Below are positions 1 to 12,800 of a DNA stretch of 64,000 nucleotides, in pieces (positions within the stretch are counted from its first letter, which is position 1; each line of letters starts with the position of its first letter). The notes under the pieces were generated by a model. That model was given only the letters and a program-made list of their open reading frames with translations, ran no database searches and had not been told where the DNA came from. This stretch comes from Rhytidiadelphus loreus. Lineage: Eukaryota > Streptophyta > Bryopsida > Hypnales > Hylocomiaceae. The translations under genes and the position numbers were made by a program. The stretch lies in contig OX344765.1 of the NCBI GenBank assembly GCA_947034895.1, positions 23,255,001-23,319,000 of the forward strand, given 5' to 3'.

Positions 1-26
1 ATTTTCCACTATCATGATAAGCTTAG

Positions 27-272
27 ATGGTCAATTTCGTTAAAATGGAGGTATTCCATTAAAATGTCACAAAATGAAACCACTGAAAGAATGAAAAGAA
101 TGGAAAGATTGTCCGAGGAGAGTGGAAATGCATGAACTAGGAGTGATTTGAATGTGCTAGGCATAAAATTGGTACATGTATGATCCTATTGTGGCACACT
201 TATTCTCCATTTGTAGAAGATATTCCATTAAAATGGCATGTGGAATACCGCCATTTTAATGAAATTGACCAT
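27..272 (+). mobile_element. MITE, copy 1 of ATGGTCAATTTC family
   Basis: A 246-bp element with terminal inverted repeats of about 21 bp that begin ATGGTCAATTTC and end with the inverse. There is no coding capacity. The left flank is TTAG and the right flank TTAT, so a TTAG/TTA target duplication is possible but imperfect here. A second copy lies inverted at 35605-35851 at roughly 90 percent identity by eye. The superfamily cannot be assigned from two copies. Confidence 0.85.
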
Positions 273-766
273 TTATATAGTTGAATAATTAAAAAATTAT
301 ATTTTTCATTTTGTGATTTTTTAACTATGAATCAATATGTAGATTTTGTGAGAACTTTTAGTACAAAAAAAACTGTTCTGATAATTTATTTGACCATTTA
401 TTCCAAAAGTAGAGGTTTAAATTAGGAAAATGACTTGTATTTAAATTTCATAACATTTAAAAATAGAAAATGTGAATGGAGAAAAATCAATATCTAGTGA
501 TTTGGATTCTACAACACAAATTTTGCAATTGAAATAATCCATCAAATTTTATTTTTATTTTTATTTTATTAAAATGGATTAGAAATGGATTAGAAATGGA
601 TTAGACTTTACTTTCTAAATTTGAATCAAATGTAAAAAAATGATTTATTTTGAACACTAATATCAAGTTTAATATGAGTTTAAAAAATCAATGGTAATAA
701 TGTTTTAGGAAGAAAAGAAAAAGAATACATCTATTTTGTTCACCAAAGACATTCCACTTTCATTGA
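273..766. other. AT-rich intergenic, nothing recognised
   Basis: Very AT-rich sequence without an open frame that looks coding. I see no repeat unit shared with the rest of the window. Confidence 0.6.
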
Positions 767-1612
767 TTAACCCCTAAAGTCCCAAGGCCATTTTTTTGTC
801 AAAAAACACTCAAAACTGCCATTTCTACTGCGTTTGTCTAAAAAAACAAAAACAATTTTTTTTGGAATTGAACCGTAGGATCTTGAACTTTACTTGTTTG
901 ATATTGTGTGGTAAAAATTTCATGAAGTTTGACCATACAGATTGAGAGATATGACCATTCAAAGTTGAAAAAATAAGTTTTTTTGAACACTAGACTGCAA
1001 TTTTAGATGACTTTAATTGCTATTTGTGGAAAAAATTTGCACTATGAAATTTGAATTAAAAATTTAAGAATTGAGTTGGGAGTCTAGGAAAAAAATTTCA
1101 AAAAATAAAACTTGATTTTCATACTTCAAAAAATTGTAGAAGAAGAAGTAGGTCCAAGATTGAGAGAAAAACTAAATTGTTAATAGCTCTTAGATGGGAT
1201 TGAAATACAATAATCCCAACGGTGAGATTGTTTTAGCAAGCGAACTTAACCTTTTCAAAAAAAAATATTTGAAAAAAATTGAAAATTGCATTCTGAAATG
1301 AATCCTATAAGGTTTTTTTTTAAGAAAGATGCCTAGATTGCCCAAAAAATAAGATTGTTTATAACTTTCACATCACTAATCAAAATGGAATGAATCAAAG
1401 CTTCAGATGTAGACAAAAACTGAGTTCAATTTTAGACTTTTTGTGGTATAACTTTTGCTTCCGGGCATTGATTGAAATAAAAATTATATTTCCACAAAGC
1501 TTATCAGATTTTCTATTTTCAAAAAAAGTTTCAAAAAATTAGGGTAAAATTTCAGCCCATAGGAACTTGCCCAAATTCCAAATTGAAGGGACAATGGGAC
1601 TTTAGGGGTTAA
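767..1612 (+). mobile_element. TTAA-flanked CCCCTAAAG element, copy A
   Basis: The element proper is 771-1608 (838 bp). It starts CCCCTAAAGTCCC and ends GGGACTTTAGGGG, a perfect 13-bp inverted repeat, and is flanked on both sides by TTAA. It has no ORF. The interior (for example a block near 815 containing AAAACTGCCATTTCT and one near 885 containing CCGTAGGATCTTG) is shared with copies B (22011-22924) and F (61526-62447). TTAA targets and CCC-starting ends are what piggyBac transposases leave. Assignment to that superfamily is inference, since no transposase is present. Confidence 0.85.
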
Positions 1613-2775
1613 TAATATTACACACAATCACAAACATATGTAAGTTCATTTCTAGCTTCATTTAGTCCACCTACTTTGTTCACCAAACATTTATTGATTA
1701 CTAATGTTATATTATTTATTTATTTCCAAAGTAACCCACAAAATAGGCACTATGGATACAATGTCAAATCCCAACTTCAAATCCCAATTTTTAGAAGTGG
1801 AACTTATTCTATTTCCTTTGATACAATTCAAATCAACAAAAATCACTATTGACAAAAAATTATAGTGGCAAAGTAGAGTAACTTAACTTAACTTTTCTAA
1901 TTGTGGTTTAGAAAAACATATCTTAGTCAAATAACAATTATTCACATACCATTCTCAAACCAAGTTTATTGTAAGAAATTGCATTCTCAAATGTCACTTG
2001 GAACTATAATTCACTCAATATATTACTATCTTTTGTTTGGTGTAAAATTAGAACTTGTTACTAGTGTCATTAAAAGTGCATAAAGAATTTTCTTAAATAG
2101 AAACAATAAAATTGGGACTTGAACTTGGAACAACCAAAATAGAGCCTATTAGAAACAAAGCTAATACATAGAAAAATAGACACTTCAAATCATGATAAAG
2201 AGAGAAAAATCAAGGAAATGGCTCTTCAAATTGACCTCACCTACAAACATCTCTCCACAACACTGTACTGATCCAACCAAAATCACTCCTACATTTGTCA
2301 AAATGCATAAAGCGATGCAAAATTGTATCCCACAATTGAAACGTGGTCAACCAAATTTAGTCCTCTGAATGCAACTTCCTTCAAGGAGGACACTCCAAGC
2401 CTAAATCCTGGAAAATCAATAATGTAAGAGAATGCTGTTTGAATTTACAACAGCACACGCCAAAAGATTGAGGGATGTGTATTTGTGCTAATGAGATGCT
2501 CTCAACACCACTCTATCTCGCACTTACAAATGATAAACTGTCACGATTAAGTCATCCTTGTCTATTAGCCCCAAAGTAACCAAGCTAAAATAAAATGTAA
2601 TTTAGAAGGCCATTGTAACTGCCAAAACATATTTCTATTCATTAAAACCTGGGGTATGATTTCTTCTTTCTATTTTAATTGCATCTCCTATACATAATGG
2701 AAGTAACCACGAGGAAACTTACGAGTTGGATACGTATCACTTCACTTGGACAATGAAAATTTCATTATGCTACAT
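1613..2775. other. Intergenic and 3' flank of the F-box gene
   Basis: AT-rich up to about 2200, then more mixed composition that may include the 3' untranslated region of the minus-strand F-box gene. I recognise no gene or repeat. Confidence 0.5.
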
Positions 2776-5148
2776 TCACTTCTCACCAGCATCAAACTGT
2801 GGTGGTGGGTTGGGCAGAACAGGCCTTACTCCCCATCTTCTTCTGGGGACTCCCCTGATAGGACCTCTCACCCCAAATCGACCTCTAAAATTCTGTAAGC
2901 CGACTGGACGGCGTTCAACCGGAGGTTCCTGCTCATTCTGAGGAGAATTCTGCCCAAGCTCTTCCAGGCTCAGATACCGTCCTGTGATCCTCGTTAAAGA
3001 AGAAGGACGCAGCACAACACCGTCCAGACTTATCCCACTCTTCCAATCTCCACTCTCAGTTTCCACCATTGAAAATTCCAATGACGTGACTTTGTCCTCA
3101 TCTAAGACAGTTATTTCGCCCGCGTCAAACTCTAACCACCTGTCATCAACCAGCCGGACGGGGGTCAGGTCACCAAGTACGCTTTGCTGAATTGTAATAT
3201 TGGTCAAGTAGCGATGGGATGTTGCTTTTTGAGATCCATCTGTGGTTGACACACTGAATTCTGTTGGCACTTGGGACCAACCATATACACTGAAACTCTG
3301 ATTTTGGTATTGAATGCGCCATGATAAAGTGTAGTCCCCTGGGGACAGTTCACATTTCATACTTCCGGATGTGTGGAACCAGCACACTTCGCGCAAGCAT
3401 GCCACCTCAGGCCACCTGCATTGCACCGTAATCACGGGTCAGATCCAATACTTGGTTGCCAAAATTCAAATTCCACAGCAAATTTCAAGAGTTTACAACT
3501 AATCACATGATGTGAGTTCTTGCCAGATTCTAGAATGCGCTGACACTTGTGCACGCTCTTTTGAATTATAGAAAACCCACAACCCAAAGCGTATCTATTT
3601 TCCACTTTAATCATTAAATAAATAGATTCTTTTCTTAATGAACAGATTAATAACAAGTAGCTACACTCAAGAGACTCTGTTCCTGTAGCACTGGCTCGTT
3701 TTCTGAGTAAGGTAGCTGCTAAAACTTCCTTAGAATAGCTTAGAGTCGATGCAAAGCCTCCTCCCCTTTGTTTCAGAGCAAATAAATCTTGTGTACTTTT
3801 ACCATGTAAATGTTAATAGCCTTAATTTTAGCCTCACATACTAAACTTCATGAATTAGAAATAGTCATTATATTGTCAGTAAATTTGTAAGTTAAATGCT
3901 TCCAAATTTTACTTAACAAAGATATATGAAATTTTTTATCATGTTTGGCAATGGAGAGAATTTCTTATCACGATACATAACATCTCATTATTTGGTATCA
4001 ACTTCAGGCTAATAATCAGCAGTGGTGATTTCACATGATCAGTCATTACACTTTTTGAGGTCTGCAACACAATTGAATTGAATGCAGGTACTCACATATA
4101 AGCTGAATCTACTTTTCTTAGGAAATTTTCCAGGAGGAAAATTGCTTGAAAACCGGGCACACTCACAAACAGCTCTTGGTGCAAACCGTAGCCAAGGATG
4201 ATAATTATATGAGAGGATTGCGATGCTCATTTATATAAACCTCCAATGAGCATTTCCATAGAAAGAAAACATACCTTGCACCTGGGCCAGGAGACCATTC
4301 CCAACATCTATTGTCGTCGCCCCAAACAACTCGGAGGCCCTTGGCTGCCACACTGTAGCATTCCCCTCCTGTGCCTTGATCTAGCCAGTAGGCCTGCAAC
4401 GAATGTTAACAGTTTACCTTTAGTGATATAAGCGACCCACTTTGGCATGACCACACAAGATAGCACTGTGTAATAGAAGTAATCTTGCGCATTCGGCGGT
4501 GTTCTCTTAAAGTGAATCCATCACAGTTTAAAAAACAAAAAGCAACAGAAAAGTTGTAAATTTTCTAACAAGCATAAATGAGACGACACTAAAGGCCAAA
4601 GACACGTTAAACGAAGTCATCCCTGAAGTCAGACTTCTCTATTTTGAATGATTCACGGAGCTCACTTCTGAATCGACAAACATTCAGCATTTACTGCACA
4701 AACAAATTCTAGTCATAAAGAAAAAATTTCATACCAGAGTCTCTCGGAGAAGAAATGGCTTGCACAGGAACGAGAAAATCTTCTTCTTCGTTGCAGCTTT
4801 CAGCTCATCATTTGGACCTACCACCTTCAAGGCCGATTTGGGAACAAACTGATCCCACACTGAATCAGAGTTCAACGTATCTCGAAAACCTAAGCAGACA
4901 CACGCGCCTCTAGCCACATCTTTGGGACTCAGATAGGATACAATCAAACATACGCACGCGTCTGGCAAATCAGTGAATATTACTCCCTCTTTTCGAGGTC
5001 TCTGGGAGGCAGCCTCCTCAATTCTCCGAGCCCTTGCCCTTTTCTGCTCGTCCGTCGGTTTGCCAGCTCCGTGCATGTGGTCGTCAAAGGTAGCATCCCC
5101 ATTTGCTGTTCCCGTCTCCATGTCTTCTGTAGGTCGAATTTCAGTCAT
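2776..5148 (-). CDS. F-box protein with PP2/Nictaba lectin domain
   Basis: Three exons: 5148-4735, 4393-4275 and 3415-2776. Introns have GT-AG borders and the phases agree, giving 390 aa. The start is the first ATG in the exon 1 frame; the frame stays open 9 codons upstream without an ATG. Residues 58-103 form an F-box (LPDACVCLIVSYLSPKDVAR, then a W-x-x-F-V-P end). About residues 145-330 form the Nictaba/phloem-protein-2 fold, with YWLDQ, the VVWGDD..CWEW block, EVACLREVCWF and the SPGDYTLSWRIQ strand. Proteins of this family serve as substrate receptors of SCF ubiquitin ligases and their lectin part binds glycans; that role is family knowledge. The last 45 or so residues form an Arg/Gly/Pro-rich tail (FRGRFGVRGP, then PRRRWGVRP), which is unusual for the family. 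Confidence 0.93.
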
Positions 5149-6250
5149 GGCGAAGGCACATTCAGTGATTACCAACGATTACGAGGTGCTTAAACCCCAC
5201 ACGCCAATCTCGGCTAATCTCGTCCTCGCCTTTTGCTCTATAAAAAACCTGTTGCCATCCAGCATCGCCGCCCCCATTGCTTAAAGCCGAATACCACATT
5301 AAAAAGACTATTTGAAACCCTCGGCAACAAACTTCAAGGTGATCTCAATACTTCGAATAATCAGGAGTATTACGTTTTCAGTGGTTTCCCTGTAAGACAT
5401 CACTCCCACGATTTGACCCAGAAATGCGCAAGAAAATGGGAAAAAAAACAAAAATAACTCCTCGATGCATTGTGCTTGTCATATTTGCTGCACACCTATG
5501 ATTCCTTGCTTTCTTGATCTCAATACTTCAAGTTAAGAGACGTATTACAGCAAATTCAAAATCCATTTCCAGTCAGTGGCTTTCCCACAAGATATCCCTC
5601 ATAATACTTGGTCACGGAATCGCAATTTGAAATTTAAGTGCAAAAATTGGTTACGTCACCTCTGGTTTCCAGGGTGTTATACTCGCCGTTCCAGATTAAG
5701 AAGAAATTCATGCATAATTTCATACAGACACTCTGTTGCCTGGTTCAGAAAGCAACCCCATACTAACCATTGCCCTTTTTAGAAGCGAGCGACAACAAAA
5801 GAACTGTTTGAAGTATGAACTATTTTACCTCGAGAATGCAACGAAGACGCTCACGCTTCCTCGAAATCTAAAACGTCCTTCAGGCGATGGCGAATCGGCT
5901 TCGATTTCGAGTCGGGTAGTTAGTGGCGAGGGGACTTCCAGCTTTCAGAATTCCAGGAATGAGCAAATTGAAATCGCTTGATGATTTGAAAGAAAGAACA
6001 GAAGATTTTCCTCCAAAAAAGAAATTCACTCTCGTATCCTAAACGCAATCGCAATAGAACCAGTCCACATTCCTCGCCTTCAGGAATCGAATAATGAATA
6101 CAACTGTCCCAAACCCTAACTCGCATCGTTGACGGGGACCCGCCACGACACAACACCTCGACGGACAAGTCCCATTCGGCGTTCCCGTGTTCTCTGAAGT
6201 TCCCACTTGTGTACTCCACTTTGTCAATTAGCCCCTTCATTGGAACTTTC
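5149..6250. other. Upstream region of the F-box gene, with an unassigned minus ORF
   Basis: Sequence of higher GC than its surroundings, directly 5' of the minus-strand F-box gene, so it probably holds its promoter and leader. On the minus strand an ATG at 6240 opens a 106-codon frame to 5920 that reads MKGLIDKVEYTSGNF and so on. I recognise no domain. It could be a leader-embedded ORF or an old gene fragment. No TATA box stands out. Confidence 0.4.
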
Positions 6251-8870
6251 AAAATAACAATTTTTTATATTTGATTTAAACTAAGAAAATGAAACTTAAC
6301 AAGTTTTGTTTTGGAAATTTTGTATTTTTTTGAAAATAAAATAAAATTCTTGCAATTGCAAGTCCTATATGCAAAAATTCAAATTACATATTAATATTGT
6401 GTGTAGTTCATTTGTATTATGTTCTTTTTGAATGATTCTCAAAATTTTTAATTATTGTATAAGTTTATCTTGTACCCTACCATTTACAGTAAAAATACAA
6501 AATTAATGAAGATTTAAACTACAAAAATGAAGCTTGACAAGTTTTGTTTTGATTCCATTTTAAATTTTTTTCAAAATTCAAAGAATTTGTGCAAATGCAA
6601 GCTTTATATGTTGAAATCTAAATTACACAATATTGTGTGTAGTTCATTTGTATTTTTTTTCTTTATAAACGGTTTAAAAAAATTTAATTACAAAATAAAA
6701 AATTTCTTCTTCACTACATTTATGGTAAAAATTTCAAATTATTCTAATACATATTATATGTGATGTAATTTTAATTTTGTCTTTTACTTTGAGAGATTAC
6801 AATAATATGATTTTTTCTATCAAAATTTCTGAAAAAATCAACAACAATACATAAAAATAATTTTTTCAAAAGTAAAAAATATCAAAATTTTATATATAAG
6901 TTATATAAAAGGATAAATTTAGCTTGATAGTTGCATTTGACTTAAAGATCATGGAAGACATTAATTACCTCCCTCGAGTTAATAGGGGGATATGCAGTGG
7001 GGCCCGACCGGCCAGGCTTGCGGGGTTGGACCATTAGCTTTTGCCCGTTGGGAGGCCCTCCAAGTCTCCTGTCTAGACCATTCCGTCTTCCCTGCCCATG
7101 TCCCATTCCATCTGTCTTATGCCTTAGCCAGATCGAGTTTGCAAGTTTTGAATGAGTGTGCGAGAGTGTCTTGAAACCATTAAAAGTCAATCACGTTGCC
7201 AAACCGTAGGTGAGAGGCACGGTCAACAATTTAAAATTTAAATTTTGGTAATTCAACATCATACTAAATTAATTCAAAAAGTGCGTCACACAAATCCAAC
7301 ACTAATTTGCTTGGGTGCACATGAAGTAGAGAAAGACAAGGTATTTTTACAAATTGGATGGTAGGAGGTAAAGTAATCCATGTAGGATATATTTAAGGGT
7401 TAGGAAGTAGTAGGAGCTCAATCTTCAAGTTATCTCATATTCTTTGAGGGTTCATAACCAACAATGAATTTCATAATAAAAAAGCCCACCTATCCACCCC
7501 TAAATGTTGATGTAGAATTTCCTTATTCAACTTTAAACTAAATAGCACTTTAACATCTTCTATTTTTAATAGAATATTCACAGATATTTTTTAGCATCCT
7601 CCGTAGTAAGAACTGCCGATTGCAATTTGTTTTTGCACTTCCACTGTTCTAACACTTCCTTCCACGAATTTTGTGGCCAAAGTCACAACAATCCCTACTA
7701 CCTTGTTGTGCTTACTTGGATGTTCTTGTAGACGTCATCGTCAATACATTTGCTTCATTCTAACAATGGCAAAAGCTTTAGCTCACAATATGTTTCTTAC
7801 TATTGCCTCCTACAAATCTAATGATCAGTAAAACCAAACCTGTGCTCAACTACTTAGGAAACACAAAAGCCCTGAAACACTTCAGAAATATATCCATCAT
7901 GCTCATGCTTTTAACTAAACCATGACAACACATTTTATTGCATGCTACATCATCTCATGAGATAAGACAAGAATGTTTTATAATAGAGCCCAAATTTCAG
8001 GGGCTTCTAAGCAAATTCTCCTAGTAAAGACTTGTTGCCAATCAAAAACACCTAGCATTACTTTTCATCCATGAAGGAATGATGTGGAGAGTTTCATTTG
8101 CTACTAGTATTAAGGCACAAGAGGCAATGATGATTCTCTAATCTAATAGAAAAATGCAGCATAAGCAAAAACAATTGCAACTCCTAATAGTTTGAAGTAG
8201 GCCTTAAGGATATCTATAATGAAAGATTAGACAATATTCATGTGGAACTTTAAGGAACCTAATTGTATTTTCATGTAGTGCATTATACAATCAAGTTCAA
8301 TAATCTTACAAATTGCTTGCTATGTCGTTCAATTTTTTTTGCATAGAATAAAATACAATCGGAATATTTTATCTTGCATAATTTACATTCAATTCTTACA
8401 CAATCATGATGAAGCATATCAAATTTTAATTTCAAAGAAGAAATATTTTATTTTTGGTGAATTGTTTCATTTAATGATTGTAGTTTTACATGATAATTGA
8501 TTGAAAAACATGGATAATGAATTTTTAAAATTCAATTGCATATATATGAAAGAAACATCCATATGCACATCTTACATTCATCAAGCATCTCCAAAAGCAT
8601 TTCAAAACTCTTTCTATAGAAATTTGAATGTTGGGGTGACAATGCCCAAATTTTGTAAAATAGAAATCTCTATATTTTAACTAAATTTTGACAAATTAGT
8701 TGTACCATTATGCTCAATGTGCAAAATTAGTGAAAATGAAAGGATCAAATAACAGAATCTAATTACAATATGCAAGATTCTTTGAATGGCACAATAGCCA
8801 GTTTGTAAAATTATTGGACCGAACTGTACAACGACCTTTGAAGGTCATGATAGTGAGTAATAATAAACAA
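6251..8870. other. AT-rich intergenic with a short GC island
   Basis: Very AT-rich with no credible gene. A GC-rich patch at about 6960-7190 begins near TTAATAGGGGGATA and resembles the ends of the ATTAGATGGG hairpin family described at 23443 and 37760, so it may be a decayed copy. The rest shows nothing I can name. Confidence 0.45.
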
Positions 8871-9870
8871 AATAGTTTAGTTTACTGATTTGGAAGGAGC
8901 TTTCGGTGAGGAAGTTTCACTGATCAAAATTCCATTATCCTCAAAATGATGAATCAACTGCCTTTGCCGAAAGTCACAGTAAAAACAATCACCACGATTC
9001 ATTACCCTTCAAGAGCATCACGATTCAGAGATTGCCGATCCCTATGTGCAATCATAATCAACGACAAACCTCCTTAAAATAAGCAAAAGAAAACCATAAT
9101 CTCTCCTTAAAATTGGTATTTACAATCTGCAAGCGGGAGAATTGGCGGTAAATGCATATTTATAACACAACATCAGAAGTACTGAATTCCAGCCCATTCA
9201 GTTCATTCAGATTCCACTACTATACAAGCAAAACGACTTTCATGGAATCCAGAACGAAAGCTGTCGTGCGAAAACACCCGAAGCCATACCAAAAGCCTGC
9301 AAGATGTGAAAATAGTTCAACAGCATCAGGTTGTGAGACAAGATGCCAAAACCTCTTCCATACAGATACAAAATCTACGGTGCTAACATCTGCAATCAGC
9401 AGGCATGAAATGGAAAGAAGAGAATGTACAAACGATGCCCAGCCTACTCTAACGCTGGTTTCATCCTAAACATTCAATAAAGTACCTTCATATACTACTC
9501 CACCCGAAACATTTCCTCTCCAACGAAGTGATCACCTCATCGCCAGAGCTCCAAGACTCCTACGATTCCTCCGAGGCTTAACAATCTTAGGCAACTAGAA
9601 CCCAAAATCTCACTATACTCCGGGTTCATCATTCATAGCCAGCCATCCAGTAATTGCATGAAAATCCCAGGCATGCACCTGCCAGAAGATAGTATACATC
9701 AATGAATAGACAGTTCCACACCACATCTTTTCAGATCTGCTTCACAGGGGTCCACCCCAGCGGCTGCTCAGGGTTCATCAACCACACTAATGAGGTCCAG
9801 AAGCCGCTGAAAAGCACACCTAGACTGCAGTAAATGAGGCGAATTCTACCTGTTGATCGCCACCAATAAA
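8871..9870. other. 3' flank of the HUA2-like gene
   Basis: Moderate-GC sequence following the stop codon of the minus-strand HUA2-like gene. A good splice donor (CAG followed by GTAGAATT, near 9850) lies just past the stop codon, so a 3' UTR intron is possible. The plus-strand frame at 9152-9469 shows no domain and is not called as a gene. Confidence 0.4.
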
Positions 9871-12800
9871 TTAGGCTGGCCTCCACGAACTGTGGGAAGG
9901 ACCCCCAGGTCTGAAGGCAAGCATCTGCATCGGGCCCTGACTACCTGGACACACCAGCAGAAATCAATTAAATCACAACTCCAAACAGAGCTCTCAGGCA
10001 AGCATAATCCAAGTTTCTGTAGAGCACAACAGAGAATCTTGCAACCTTTCACAGCATATGCATACCTCCTTAAAAAGATGCCACTACACTGATAAAATAG
10101 GACGCATGAATACAACCCATGACCAACGTACAGAAAATATAAATGTAAATCCAGTTCAGCAATTCACTGATTGAAGCACATGTGTAGTTCACAAATGTAA
10201 CAGTCAATCAGGGTATACCTGGAGGATTCATGGCAGATCCTTGATATTGTGCATGTGGACTAAAGTGTCCCCCAAATGGTCGACCCCGCATCGGGGGCTG
10301 CATCACTGGGGGTCCATACTGAAACTGTGCACCTGGTCCAGGTCGAACACCAGAATTCATTCTATATATTTGGTCTTGGTTCAAATAAAGCGGATGATTT
10401 GAAGAATAACCAGACATGGCACCTGCTGATGGTGGATCTCCTGGTTTTGCCCCTGTACACATCCAAGAATATTAAAATAAATAAACTTTGGCATTGTAGA
10501 TGTAACACACGGAGGCAGACAAGGCAGGGCAGTATTGTAGGACATAGAAGGAGATCGAATGCACCTTCTGGAGGTCCAGAGCTTGTACAACCTCCACTAT
10601 GTGCGGGTCCAACATCTTGTTGCGCACTAGGCAACTCTCCCCCAACTCGTTCGCCACCAGAGACCTCTTGAAGACCTTGACGAACTTGCTCCTCTCCAAC
10701 TCTGGGTAATCGGGGAGAATTGTCAGAATCTCCGGCTGGGGAGGCTAAAGTGTCAGGCCACACCCGTTGCGGACGAAATGCAGGAGGGAGAGGCGGCGGG
10801 GGTGGAAGACGTGTTCCGGTGGAAGCACCTTGGGCGAATCCTGGACTGCTATGTTGAGAAGGAGGTGGAGGAAGTGGAGATTCCAACGGCATGGCTAATT
10901 GGCTCATTGAACCAGTCGGATATGCGTTTGATCTGGAGCCTCCCTGAGATTAAATACGAGCAGGTGTTTGTTTATTAGATGAAGCCTCAAAAGGCTGCGA
11001 ACCAATGACTTGAATCAAATAGAGTCAGGTATGAAAATATGTGCAAACAAAGTGCTAGATGACTTACTTGAGAAAGTCCAAGGTTTCCTTGACCCTGATG
11101 ACCTGAATAAGCAGACGGTGTCGACGGTGAATCGCTCTGCTGGTGATTACTCTCCTGAGAGCGAGTTGAATTCTGCATGATGGCAATCCCCGCCTTGGGA
11201 TATTTTGATTGTGAGGTAGTCAACGGCGGAGGCGGGGATCGGGGCGGTGGAGGAGGGGAAGGAGGCGGGTCTGCTGGTAGAGGCGGGGGAGATGGAACAG
11301 ACGGGGGAGGTTCCAATGGCAGAGGGGGCTGGGTAGGGTTTGACTGAGCCTCCTCGGTAAAATGATCAGCTAAAAGTCGTTCACGCTCCTTGTTAGCTAA
11401 AAGCTCCGAATCCGCGGTTGGCGAGACGTCCTCCATCTCAAGTTCACCGTCCACGTCTTCTAAAACAGTACGGAACTTCTCAGAAGCGTCCTCTGCTTCA
11501 GTTGAACGGGTTGTGTTGATAGTATTTAAAGACTGAGTTTCTAATTTCTTGTCGCCGTCTTCACTGCCCTCTTCCTCATCATCCTCGTACAATTGAGGAA
11601 TGATAGAAAATCCGTCTGGTAGATTCAAGGATGCATTGCTGCAGAGCAAAAGTCCAATATTAAAAAATCATTGCACTCCCAAAGCGAGACCATAAGTAAA
11701 GTGCCATACCCTAAGTCAACATATTGCAACTGACCTGAGCAAAAAAATTGCAGATTAGGGAGGACGCATTGTTATTCAAAGTTAGATAAACATTTTGTCT
11801 TATGCACTGGCACAACCTCTGACCATAGACCCCCAAACACACGATCACTGGCATGCGGTTCCACGCACTGACAGTTCAAATACAAAATACTAACAGGGGT
11901 TCGCAAATCAACGTGAACATTCAAACATCAGCTCACTCACATAACGATTTTGGCTGATTGAGTAAGAGCTCTCAGAAAAAGACACCAATGAGCTCATTCT
12001 AGGAATAAGAAATACAAATGGACCATTACCTTCCATACTCGTCAACTAACATGCCATCCATATCCCTCACGGGATCGTCCACTCCACGCTCATATCGAGA
12101 AAGCCGGCGGTGACCACCTCCAGGCAACCCCTTGTCATCATTGTGCGACTCTATTTCATTCATAAAATGACGCAAAATTGACTCCGGCATCACCTTTCTT
12201 TCGAGCCACAAGTTCAGCACCTACACAAGGACTATCTGTTAGTTCAGTAAGGATTGTATTCAGCAAACAGCTGTGACCTCGCAATAGAGCAATCAATACA
12301 GACTACAGAGTAAACATGGAGAGGAGACATATACAGAAGCGTGACAACAAAAATGCTGAACTGTGAATGCTCAAGAATATTGTTATTACAATTCGACAGC
12401 GTAAAAATGATCTCTCAAAGTGTACAACATCCATACACAAGACCTGACTAATGACCTTCAAGTAGAAGGAGAGCATAATAGAATACCGAAACTAAGAAGA
12501 GACAAATCACATATAAAAGCATGTCATGGTAAACACCACCTTACCTTAAGGCATTGTTTTCTGTTCTCACGAGCAACACCTCCCGGTGGAGCAGCTGCAT
12601 TCAGTATCCGCGGAAGAGAATCTTGCACAATTGGAAGGTACGCCAAGACTGATGGGTCCAAAAGCACCACAAGAAATATATTACTGCCGTTACAAATGCT
12701 CGAGCGTTCTTAAGCATATTCGAAGCATAGCAAACCGGCCCATCGATAAAAAAAAAATACATACAATAAGTGCACCATGCATGCGCCTTACATTATCTGA

